Made by a program: the position numbers and the translations under genes. 61,205 nucleotides of DNA, from assembly GCA_030693515.1 (NCBI GenBank), contig JAUYAK010000033.1:1-61205 (forward strand), in the 5' to 3' direction. The stretch is from Opitutaceae bacterium (GTDB taxonomy: Bacteria > Verrucomicrobiota > Verrucomicrobiia > Opitutales > Opitutaceae). The notes under the pieces were generated by a model, which saw only the letters and a list, made by a program, of their open reading frames with translations, ran no database searches and was not told the origin of the DNA. How positions within the stretch are numbered: the first letter of the stretch is position 1; each line of letters begins with the position of its first letter. Of this stretch, positions 25,068 through 33,440 are shown in pieces.

Positions 25068-27401
25068 TTAGTCTTGGAAAAGAAACTCCGGCGAATTCAA
25101 CAGCGCCCAAATCGTGTCGTCCTCCGGCGTGAGGCTGGAGGCCGTGAGGGTCGCCAAGGTCGCAAGCTCACCGTCGGTCGGGGCGCGCACGAGGAGGGCG
25201 CGGTAGATGAGCGATGTCATCCGGTCCCGGGATCCGCCGGCCGCGGCGAGCTGGCGCCGCAGGTGGGAGTCGGGCGCGAGGATCCGCGCGGCGAGCGCGC
25301 CGTTCATCAGCGCGAGCGCGTGCGTGGTGTTGGGATCGCGGTTGAAGGCATCGATCTCGCGCCGGTCCGACTGGCCGAACTGGCGCAGGAAGTGCCCGAG
25401 CGGCAGCGGCAGCGGAATCTCCGAGGCGCGGAGAAAATCGCGCGGCAGGGATTTCCAGCGCGGATCGGTTTCCGGCACCGGCTCGGCGCCGCCCATCTCC
25501 AGCGCCAGCAGCTCCGGGCTGAAAAAATTATCGTTCTCGCGGGCGTGGTCGGCCTGCAGCTGGCGCACCGCAGCGGCGTCGCCTCGGGCCTGCGCGGCGG
25601 TGATTTCCTTTTTCTGCTCGGTCAGGCGCAGCGTGAAGTCACGGCGCCGGGCGCGGTAGGCCATCTCGTCGCGCGCCCGGCTGATAATTTGCTCGGCGGG
25701 CATGTCGGTGAGCCGGCGCAGGCGCGCCGGGTTCAAGTTCGATCCTTCGTGGCGCAGCGCGGCTTTGCGCTGGTCGAGTTCTGGCACGAGGAGCACGAGG
25801 TGCGAGTCCCAGATTTGCTCGGCGGATAGGCGCCGCAGCAGCGGCCCGTGCAGCGCGAACGGCGTCCCGGGCTCCGGACGGTCGCGCACGGCTTCACTCT
25901 GGTAGAGCCGCGTGTTCAGCAGCGCGGCGAGGAACGCGCGTTCGTCGAAGCGAAAGCCGATCAGCGCGGACGTAAGGGTGTCGAGCAGCTCGCGATGCTC
26001 CGGAGGCGGCAGGGCGGTGAGGCTGTCAACCGGCTCGATCAAGCCGGCGCCCGTGACCCGTTTCCAGAGCCGGTTCGCGGCGTTTTTTGCGAAGCGCGGA
26101 TTGCGCGGCGAGGTCAGCCACTCCGCGAAGGCGCGCCGCCGGTCGCCGTCGACGATCGGGGCCTCGTCGCCGAAGAGCGTGCGTGGCGAGACGGGCTGGC
26201 CCCGCGCCGACTCGTCGTAGGCGTAGGTGGCGGGAAACGTGAGCGGCTTGTCCGTGTCGCGCGTGAGCCGCTTCAGCGGCGCGATCGCGCGGCTCACGCC
26301 GTCCTGGAGCGCCTTGTCTTCGCCCATCCCCTCCAGGAGCGCCTTGAGTTGCGGCCACTGCTTCACGTTGTCGTTGGAGTAGCCGCTCGGGCTGCTGAGG
26401 TTCGACACGCCGGCGGTGAACGCCGCCATCTGGAGAAAATCCTTCTGCGTCACCGGCTCGAGCGGGTTGTCGTGGCATTGGGCGCACTCCATGCGCGTGC
26501 CGAGAAAGATCCGCGACAGGTTCGACGCGTGGTCCAGCGGCATGCCGAGATCGCGCAGATAGAATCCGGCGGCGCCGTTTTCCCAGAGGTAGCCGCTGGC
26601 CGTGATGAGCTGGCGCACGATCTCGTCGTGCGCCAGGCCCGAGCGGACCGCGTGCTTCACCCAGTCGTCGTAGAGCCAGCCCGGCTGCCCGGCGGCGAGC
26701 AGGCGCGGGTTGAGCCGGAGCTGGTCCGCCTTCCAGTTGTAGGTGTGGCTCACGTAACCCTCGCTCGACAGCAACTCGTCGATCAGCCGGGCGCGGCGGC
26801 CTTCGCGGGGAGAGGCGAGGAACCGGTTGCTCTCCTCGAGGCTCGGGATGCGGCCGACGACATCCAGATACACGCGGCGCAGAAACCCCTCGTCGCCGAC
26901 GGGCGCGTTGAGCCGCGTGCCCTTCGCCGCATGATGGCGCTCGATCAACGCGTCCACCTGGCGCGCGATCTCCGGCGCTGCGGCGCGCGCCACGGCCGCA
27001 CCGGGCTCGGGGAGCGGCGCGTCGCGATGCTCGAACTTCACCCAGCCGTCCATCTTCGCCCCCGCCACGATCCAGGCGCGCAGCGTTGCGCGCTCGGCTT
27101 CGGAGAGCGGCTGCGCGCCGCCCTTCAATGGCGGCATCGCGTCCTCGTGCGTGGGCGGCAACGACACGCGTTGCATCAGTTCACTCAAGTCCGGCTTGCC
27201 GGCGACGACGACCCCGGCATCGGCAATTCCCGCCGCCGAATCGAGCCGCAGATCACCCTTGGGCTTCGCCTGCTTCTCGCTGTGACAGCTGAAGCAATGC
27301 CGATACAGCACCGGCAGCACGTCCGCCTCGAAACGCGGCGGCTCGGCGCCGATGAGTGGCGCCGCGAGGCCGACGAATAACACCATCACGCTCGCTTTCA
27401 T
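25068..27401 (-). CDS. DUF1549/DUF1553 protein with N-terminal cytochrome c-type domain
   Basis: A 777-residue exported protein. After a signal peptide (cleavage near IGAE at 19) comes a planctomycete-type cytochrome c domain (PSCyt1) with haem site C36-F-S-C-H40 and a later DAMPPLKGG methionine region. A DUF1549 domain follows (about 150-370, including FLGTRMECAQCHDNPLEP, a second CxxCH), then DUF1553 (about 400-740, with NPRFAKNAANRLWK and a C-terminal LLNSPEFLFQD). The family is thought to be periplasmic and possibly redox-active, but no reaction is proven. Fixed partner of the DUF1501 protein. Fifteen bases separate it from the oxidoreductase upstream. Confidence 0.93.
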   Translation of the reverse strand: MKASVMVLFVGLAAPLIGAEPPRFEADVLPVLYRHCFSCHSEKQAKPKGDLRLDSAAGIADAGVVVAGKPDLSELMQRVSLPPTHEDAMPPLKGGAQPLSEAERATLRAWIVAGAKMDGWVKFEHRDAPLPEPGAAVARAAAPEIARQVDALIERHHAAKGTRLNAPVGDEGFLRRVYLDVVGRIPSLEESNRFLASPREGRRARLIDELLSSEGYVSHTYNWKADQLRLNPRLLAAGQPGWLYDDWVKHAVRSGLAHDEIVRQLITASGYLWENGAAGFYLRDLGMPLDHASNLSRIFLGTRMECAQCHDNPLEPVTQKDFLQMAAFTAGVSNLSSPSGYSNDNVKQWPQLKALLEGMGEDKALQDGVSRAIAPLKRLTRDTDKPLTFPATYAYDESARGQPVSPRTLFGDEAPIVDGDRRRAFAEWLTSPRNPRFAKNAANRLWKRVTGAGLIEPVDSLTALPPPEHRELLDTLTSALIGFRFDERAFLAALLNTRLYQSEAVRDRPEPGTPFALHGPLLRRLSAEQIWDSHLVLLVPELDQRKAALRHEGSNLNPARLRRLTDMPAEQIISRARDEMAYRARRRDFTLRLTEQKKEITAAQARGDAAAVRQLQADHARENDNFFSPELLALEMGGAEPVPETDPRWKSLPRDFLRASEIPLPLPLGHFLRQFGQSDRREIDAFNRDPNTTHALALMNGALAARILAPDSHLRRQLAAAGGSRDRMTSLIYRALLVRAPTDGELATLATLTASSLTPEDDTIWALLNSPEFLFQD

Positions 27402-27416
27402 TTTATTGCGCGGCAG

Positions 27417-28829
27417 CTAAACGCCCCAACCGGGGCGGTAGTCGTAGCCGGGACCGACGAAGACATCGCAATCCGGGCGGTTGGGAAAACGGCCAGCGGC
27501 GGCGTCCCACTCGAGTCGGGCCTGGGCGCGTTGTGCGGCGACGCCGAGCAGCACGACCTCGGTGAGGCCGGCGGCGTAATCGAAACTTGAGCCGCACTTG
27601 GGGCCGCCGCGGATGGCCGTCGCCCACTCGGGGAACGGACCGCCGACGACGCGCGGGAGGGACTTCGGCGGCAGCGATCCCGCCATCGCCTGCATGCGCT
27701 CCTCAGGCAGGAGGCGGCACGAGCCGCTGTGCGAGGTGACGCTCATGATGCCCTTGGTCCCGTAGAAGAGGCTGCCGCCGCTCTCGGAGAGCTTGAAGCC
27801 CGGCACGGGCAACGGCGGCTTCATGGTGCCGTCGAACCACTTCATCTCCACGGGGCCGCGCCCGCCGCGCGCGGGGAATTTCCACGTCACCGCGGTCGAG
27901 GCCGGAAACGTCTTCGGATATTGCTTCGTGGTGGCGGCCTCCACGCTCGTGGGCGAACCGAGATCGAGCGCGTAGAACGGCGCGTCGAGCTGGTGGCAGC
28001 CCATGTCGCCCAGCGATCCGGTGCCGTAGTCGGTAAATCCGCGCCAGAAGGACGGCGCGAGTTCGGGCCGGTAAGGGCGCGCCGGCGCGACGCCGAGCCA
28101 GAGCTCCCAGTCGAGCGTCTCGGGCACGGGCGTCTCCTTCGGGTTCGCGTCGGGATCGAAATCGGCCGGATAAAACCACGGCGTGCGCGGGCGATCCGTC
28201 CACGTGTGCACGGTGTGGACCTCGCCGATCAGGCCGGCCTGCACCCACTCGCGCGCGAGGCGGATGCCCTCCGCCGCGCGGCCTTGGTTGCCCATCTGCG
28301 TCACGACGCCCGCGGCCTTGGCGGCGGCGTGCAAGCGGCGCACCTCGGAGAGGCAGCGGCACATCGGCTTCTCGACGTAGACGTGTTTCTTCCGCGCGAT
28401 CGCGGCCATCGCGATCGGGAAGTGCATGTGGTCCGGCGTCGCGATCGCGACGGCGTCGATCTTGTCCTCCATCTGCTCGAACATCACGCGGAAGTCCTTG
28501 AACCACCTCGCGTCCTTCAGCCGCTCCGCGTGGGGCGACGCTTTCTTGGCACTGGCGGCGCCGGCGTGGCTGCGCTTCTCGTCCACATCGCACAGGGCGA
28601 CGAACTGCTCGTCCGCGAGGCCGGAGAGCGACGCGCCGCCGCGTCCGCCCACGCCGACCTGCGCGATGCGCAGGCGCTCGTTGGGCGAACGCGTGCCTTG
28701 GCCGCGCAGGCCACGGGGCAGGATCAGGACGGAGCCGAAGGTTGCAGCCGTCGCCAAAAACTGGCGACGTGTCGACGGAGACCGCGGAGACGATGGCGAG
28801 GAGGAAGACGGGGGTCGGTTTAGGTTCAT
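27417..28829 (-). CDS. Exported Gfo/Idh/MocA-family oxidoreductase
   Basis: A 470-residue NAD(P)-dependent oxidoreductase. The N-terminus is a Ser/Pro-rich stretch and a twin-arginine signal (STRRQFLATAATFG), so the folded cofactor-loaded enzyme is probably sent out by Tat. The Rossmann motif is RIAQVGVGGRGG. The conserved EKP is in HVYVEKPMC, and the C-terminal domain carries GTGSLGDMGCHQLD. Such enzymes often oxidise sugar or sugar-acid hydroxyls. It lies 15 bp from the DUF1549/1553 gene, and 28 bp after the alpha/beta hydrolase gene. Confidence 0.93.
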   Translation of the reverse strand: MNLNRPPSSSSPSSPRSPSTRRQFLATAATFGSVLILPRGLRGQGTRSPNERLRIAQVGVGGRGGASLSGLADEQFVALCDVDEKRSHAGAASAKKASPHAERLKDARWFKDFRVMFEQMEDKIDAVAIATPDHMHFPIAMAAIARKKHVYVEKPMCRCLSEVRRLHAAAKAAGVVTQMGNQGRAAEGIRLAREWVQAGLIGEVHTVHTWTDRPRTPWFYPADFDPDANPKETPVPETLDWELWLGVAPARPYRPELAPSFWRGFTDYGTGSLGDMGCHQLDAPFYALDLGSPTSVEAATTKQYPKTFPASTAVTWKFPARGGRGPVEMKWFDGTMKPPLPVPGFKLSESGGSLFYGTKGIMSVTSHSGSCRLLPEERMQAMAGSLPPKSLPRVVGGPFPEWATAIRGGPKCGSSFDYAAGLTEVVLLGVAAQRAQARLEWDAAAGRFPNRPDCDVFVGPGYDYRPGWGV

Positions 28830-28857
28830 GAGCAAGGAACGACGTTTTTCGGTGCGG

Positions 28858-30165
28858 CTAGGGTGCAGTGCGTCGCGCAAGAATCTCCTGCATCCAACGG
28901 CGCGTCGCCACCGTCGAGGGACGGTCTTCGAGATACTCGACGTCGACGTGCACGTGGGCGCCGAGGTTGGCCGGGGCGGCGAACCAGGGGCGCCCTCGCA
29001 GGCGGGCGGCGCGTTCATCCCAGCCGAGGCCGACTTTGTTCCAGCCGGCACCGTCGGCGGGTTTCCACGGGCGGCCGGGGTTGGTGCCGACGAAAGCCAG
29101 CCACAACGAAGCGATCCGATCGTCGCGCAGCGCGAGATAGTTGGCGGCGTATTCGCCGCGGGAGAAACCGACGAAGAAGACCGCGCCCGCGTCGCCGCCG
29201 AATTCCTCGCACACTGCGCGGACCGCCGCGACGCAGTAGTCGGCGGTTTTGTCGATGTCGCCCCAGCCGTCGATTTGCTCGCGTTGTCCATCGACGCCAA
29301 TGAACGGCAGATTGAGGGTGATGAATTTTTCGCCGCGGGCCAAACCGTAGGCCATGGTTCCCTGATCGGTGTAGCCCGTCGAATGGCAAAACTTGTGGTA
29401 GAAAATGTTGCCGGTGTATTCGACGATGACCGGATATTTCGCGCCGGGCTTCCACTCGCGGGGCAGGGTCAGCACGTGAGTGACGCTCGTTTTTTCCCAA
29501 CCCGGCAACTGCTGGTAAACGCGCCGCCCGGGCGCGGGCAGATCGCGGGAGATGTCGGGCACGAGCACGCGGCGCGAGACATCGGGCCGTTCGACCGGCG
29601 CCTCGCCGGTCGCGCGAAGGCTCCGCGCCCGCAGCGAGGACGTGCTGCGACTGTCGCCGACGACGAGTTCCAGCCGGCGGATCGCGGCCGGATTGGTCGC
29701 CGGGGTGTAGACATCCTCGCCGGGATAGCGGGTGTGCAGGTCGATCTTGAACGTGCCGCGTTGCCCGGGGGCGAGCGTCTCGCGCCCAGCGGCGGGGCCG
29801 CCTTCGGGTGTGAACGTGCTCACTCCGCCCCAGCCCTGGCCCGACAGCGCCCAAAACGTAAATCGCAGGGGCTTGTCGCCGGTGTTCTCGACGTCGGCCT
29901 CGACGAAGCGAAAACGCGAAAGGTCCTGTGATTTGTCAGGCAAAGGAAAGACTACGCCGCTGTCGGAGGCAGGCACGGTGCCCTTGATGTCCAAGGCACC
30001 GTCCGTCACGGCAATCGTCACGCCTCGCGCAGTGAGTTGGGCGGGATCAAACGAACGGCTGAAATCGAATAATTCTGTCGCACTGGCTACCACGGTCGCC
30101 GCCAGCAAGATGCCGGCGCGAAGCAGACGTTGAAGGCATCCGGGGTATGCGCGCAGTGGTTTCAC
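28858..30165 (-). CDS. Secreted two-domain alpha/beta-hydrolase-like protein
   Basis: A 435-residue secreted protein. I start it at GTG 30165, which gives a signal peptide (RLLRAGILLAATVVASA). A TTG at 30222 is also in frame. Residues about 20-165 form a beta-sandwich-like domain (LRFTFWALSGQGWGG). Residues about 205-430 look like an alpha/beta hydrolase with the nucleophile elbow G-F-S-R-G in AVFFVGFSRGEYAANYLA and a charged loop DGWGDIDKTADYC. It may be a carbohydrate esterase or similar. It lies just downstream of the TonB receptor in the glycan locus, so a side-chain ester on the imported glycan is a plausible target (inference). Confidence 0.7.
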   Translation of the reverse strand: MKPLRAYPGCLQRLLRAGILLAATVVASATELFDFSRSFDPAQLTARGVTIAVTDGALDIKGTVPASDSGVVFPLPDKSQDLSRFRFVEADVENTGDKPLRFTFWALSGQGWGGVSTFTPEGGPAAGRETLAPGQRGTFKIDLHTRYPGEDVYTPATNPAAIRRLELVVGDSRSTSSLRARSLRATGEAPVERPDVSRRVLVPDISRDLPAPGRRVYQQLPGWEKTSVTHVLTLPREWKPGAKYPVIVEYTGNIFYHKFCHSTGYTDQGTMAYGLARGEKFITLNLPFIGVDGQREQIDGWGDIDKTADYCVAAVRAVCEEFGGDAGAVFFVGFSRGEYAANYLALRDDRIASLWLAFVGTNPGRPWKPADGAGWNKVGLGWDERAARLRGRPWFAAPANLGAHVHVDVEYLEDRPSTVATRRWMQEILARRTAP

Positions 30166-30237
30166 AATGATGTCGCTGCGAGTGCTGAAGCGGCTGAACG
30201 CGCTTTCCTTAAAACTCTTCAATCGCGGGGCCCCCCG

Positions 30238-33200
30238 TCAGAAACTGCCCTTCACGCCTATCACGATGTAGGAAGGGGTGACGTAGCGTTGGTAGGTTTG
30301 GGCAAAGGCTGGGGTATCCGGCGCCCGGCGATACACCAGGCGATCCTTGGCTAACACGTCGTCCCAGTTTAAGTAGAGGGAGAGCTTCTTGTTCAGCGCG
30401 TATTCTGCACTGATCCCATACCGGGTGTAGGCCGCTTGGTATTCATAGGTGGACAGCGGAATAAACCCTTCGACTGAGGTGCCGGGAACGACCACCACTT
30501 CCGACCGCTTCGTTTCGGCCTGATAGGCCGCAGTCAGACGGACGGAGAAGCGCGGCCTGATGTAGTTCAACCCCGCCGTCAGCGAGTCGGGACTGAAACC
30601 CACGAAATCCGCCGCATTGCGTCCACCCACCTTCAGATGCGTGTAGTTCACCCAAGCCTGCATTAACCGCAACCACGACGGCATGAACAGCAGATCCTGC
30701 CGGTAGCTCAGTTCGATGCCGTCCAGCGTCGCATCGCCCACATTTTCCCAGCGGCGCAAGACGTAGTTGTCGGCCAACATATACTCGATGTCTCCCTCCG
30801 GGATGCCGTAGGCCTCGAGCGTTGCCGCCGTAGTCGGCTGGCCGCGCTGCGCGAAGAAGTTGCTGACCTTCTTGTGATAGACCCCGACGGAGCCGAATCC
30901 GCCCTTCAGATGATAGGAGTCGAGGGACAGGTGGAAACTATCCGCAGTCCAGGGCTCCAAGCCGGGATTGCCGACCACGATGGTGCGAGCGGTGGTAGCA
31001 TTGGTGTCGGTGGGAACAGGAATCGTGATCCCGGCTACGACATATTGCACATCTGGGCGCCCGATCGTTCGAGCGTAGGCCGCCCGCGCCACCAGGTTCT
31101 CGGTAAACGCGTAGTTGGCGTTCAGGCTTGGATAGAGCCCGTCGTAGCTCTGGCTTTCGATGTTGCCACGCTCCTGATTGATGAGTCTGAGGCGCTCCTC
31201 GGCATTGTTGGTGACGGGGATCAACGCGCCGCTGCTGTTGCGCAGCAGGTTGCCGGCCGCGTCCCGCTGGTAGATGGCGAAGTTGTCCCGTTTCAGGCTC
31301 CACCCCTTGAGATCGGTTTTTTCGTAGCGGGCACCGCCGGTGAAGTTCAGCCGGCCGGAGAGCAGGCGCAGATCGAACCGGAAATAGCCGGCCAGGATAT
31401 CCTCGAGCATCCGCTTGGAATTCTGCGCCCGGTTCGCGATGAAAGTGTTGTTCAGGGTAAAATACTCCGGGTTTTTCACGAAGAGATTATAGGTTTTCAC
31501 CGGGCTGATCCACCGCACCGGGTTCCCGTTCATTTTCACGTCGATGGATTCATCCACGAGGTCATAGAGCGAGACGGCTGTCTGCCCGCTACCCCGGCCG
31601 ACAAAGGTATAGTTTTTGACCGGGCGAGTGTCGTCTTTGTCGAGACGGTTGAAAGCGCCGCCGATTTTGAGCGTGAGATTCCGGCCGATCGCGCGGCTCG
31701 CGTTCAGGCGCCCGGCTGTGAGGTCGGTTTGGTAAAGGGCATACTCCTCATTCGCCGTGCCCAGGGTATAGCTGTTGGCGTCGTAGGGGTCCACTAGCGT
31801 GCCGTCGGCGCGCTTGAGTGTATAGGTTTTCGGCCCGATGCTCGAACCCTGCCCAATCCCGTCGCCGCGGATATTGAGGTTGAGGGCATTGGCCACGACA
31901 CCGTTGAAGTAGCCCTTTCCGATGCTGCTGCGCTCCCGGTCAGCGGCTGAATAGGACGCCTGCCCGTCGACCTTCCACACCGGTCCCCGATGCTGATACT
32001 TCAGTGACAGTATGCCGGTGTCGGTGCTCGCGTCGTAGTTCGACGGATTGAGGGTGCCCATTTCGAAGCGTCCGGTGGTGCCGCGGCTTTCGGTGTAATT
32101 CGCATTACCGATCGCATCGTAATTGGCGTTAATGCGTGAGGTGAAAAAACTCATGGCCTTTTTGTCGAGGACAGCCCGTTGCTGAACCTGCAGGCTGAGG
32201 GTGTCATTTTTCGATAGTTTCCAATCGACGCCCAATTGAATATTTTCGGTCCTGGAGATTGAGGCCTCCTGGCGCCATTGCGTGATCGCGAGCGCGAAGT
32301 CTTTCGGCGCGCCGGTCGCAAGGTAGGTGTTTTTCAAATTCCAGAAGGCGACTTCCGAGGGTGTGTCGTCCGTCGGCCGCTGGCGCCAGGAGCGGGACAC
32401 GCCCAGACTGACCGCGAGGCGCTTCCCCACCGGGAAGGCGTAGCTCAGGCTGAACGAGGGCTCCTTGTGACGCGGCGACGCCCGGTCATGGGGCTGCCGC
32501 GATCCACCATCAAAACCCAAGCCGTCCACGTTGTTGAAATTCATATAAATTTGGTAGCGTCCGACCGGGCGCTTGATGCCCGTTCCGGTCTTCGCGATCA
32601 GGTTCATCGAGCCGCCCAAGCCTGCAGCCGGCTGGTCGGGCGTGGGCACCTTCGAGACCTCCACGCGGTCGATATTCAGGATCGGCACGTCCTGCAGCGC
32701 CGCGGCGCGACTGCTGGTCGGGCCAAAGCCCGTGGCCGCGACGTCCACGCCGTCAATCTGGATGCTGGACATTTCTGCGGGAAACCCGCCCAGGGCGATC
32801 CGGCCGGGATTCTCCCCGTCGTCCAGAATGGAGACGCCAGGCAGGAAGCGCACATAATCGCCGATGTTTTCCTGGCCGCGGTCACCGAGTTCATCAAACG
32901 AGACCACGTTCTTGATATTGGCCGCATGGCGTTGCTCGTTCATCGCGACCGCCTGGCCGCTCATCGTCTGTTCCGCGACCACCTGGAACTTCTCCAGCAT
33001 AATCGTCTGGGCTTCCGCGCCGCGACGGTCGATTGCCTCCCGACTGAGTAGGAAATCCTGAGCAACTTGGCCGCCGGGCGGCACCGTCACCCGTGACGTT
33101 TGCGACACGAAGCCCAAATAAGAAACTTCCAACTCAATATCCTTGGCCGGGGCTCCTCGGAAATAAAACCGGCCGTCGTCGTCCGTCAGTGTCTCCTGGG

Positions 33201-33414
33201 TCGTGCCTCGGATAGTCACTTTAGCCCGGCCGAGCGGGGAACCGCTTGCCGCGTTGGACACCGTGCCCTGGACTGCGCCCATGGGCTCGCCCGAGGATTG
33301 GGCCTGGCCGCCAAGAACAAAAGTGAGAGACACGAACAGACTCAAAACAACACGTCGGACGGAAATGCGCGTTCCATTTGGCCAAGAGGAAGTGAAGGAT
33401 AGTTTGGAGTTCAT
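30238..33414 (-). CDS. TonB-dependent receptor with N-terminal carboxypeptidase-regulatory-like domain
   Basis: A 1058-residue outer-membrane receptor. Order of parts: signal peptide (cleavage near QAQS at 39), CarboxypepD-reg-like beta-sandwich (about 48-120, AVQGTVSNAASGSPLGRAKV), TonB plug (about 150-260, FLPGVSILDDGENPGRIALG), then a large barrel ending in Phe (IGVKGSF). The regulatory domain is shared with SusC-like receptors of polysaccharide loci, but no SusD gene is present. Base composition is visibly less GC-rich than the genes on both sides, which hints at separate acquisition. It is 26 bp downstream of the GH106-type gene and is probably co-transcribed with it. Likely imports oligosaccharides released by the neighbouring enzymes. 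Confidence 0.95.
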   Translation of the reverse strand: MNSKLSFTSSWPNGTRISVRRVVLSLFVSLTFVLGGQAQSSGEPMGAVQGTVSNAASGSPLGRAKVTIRGTTQETLTDDDGRFYFRGAPAKDIELEVSYLGFVSQTSRVTVPPGGQVAQDFLLSREAIDRRGAEAQTIMLEKFQVVAEQTMSGQAVAMNEQRHAANIKNVVSFDELGDRGQENIGDYVRFLPGVSILDDGENPGRIALGGFPAEMSSIQIDGVDVAATGFGPTSSRAAALQDVPILNIDRVEVSKVPTPDQPAAGLGGSMNLIAKTGTGIKRPVGRYQIYMNFNNVDGLGFDGGSRQPHDRASPRHKEPSFSLSYAFPVGKRLAVSLGVSRSWRQRPTDDTPSEVAFWNLKNTYLATGAPKDFALAITQWRQEASISRTENIQLGVDWKLSKNDTLSLQVQQRAVLDKKAMSFFTSRINANYDAIGNANYTESRGTTGRFEMGTLNPSNYDASTDTGILSLKYQHRGPVWKVDGQASYSAADRERSSIGKGYFNGVVANALNLNIRGDGIGQGSSIGPKTYTLKRADGTLVDPYDANSYTLGTANEEYALYQTDLTAGRLNASRAIGRNLTLKIGGAFNRLDKDDTRPVKNYTFVGRGSGQTAVSLYDLVDESIDVKMNGNPVRWISPVKTYNLFVKNPEYFTLNNTFIANRAQNSKRMLEDILAGYFRFDLRLLSGRLNFTGGARYEKTDLKGWSLKRDNFAIYQRDAAGNLLRNSSGALIPVTNNAEERLRLINQERGNIESQSYDGLYPSLNANYAFTENLVARAAYARTIGRPDVQYVVAGITIPVPTDTNATTARTIVVGNPGLEPWTADSFHLSLDSYHLKGGFGSVGVYHKKVSNFFAQRGQPTTAATLEAYGIPEGDIEYMLADNYVLRRWENVGDATLDGIELSYRQDLLFMPSWLRLMQAWVNYTHLKVGGRNAADFVGFSPDSLTAGLNYIRPRFSVRLTAAYQAETKRSEVVVVPGTSVEGFIPLSTYEYQAAYTRYGISAEYALNKKLSLYLNWDDVLAKDRLVYRRAPDTPAFAQTYQRYVTPSYIVIGVKGSF

Positions 33415-33440
33415 CGGGTTTGGTTATCGGGATTGTGTGG

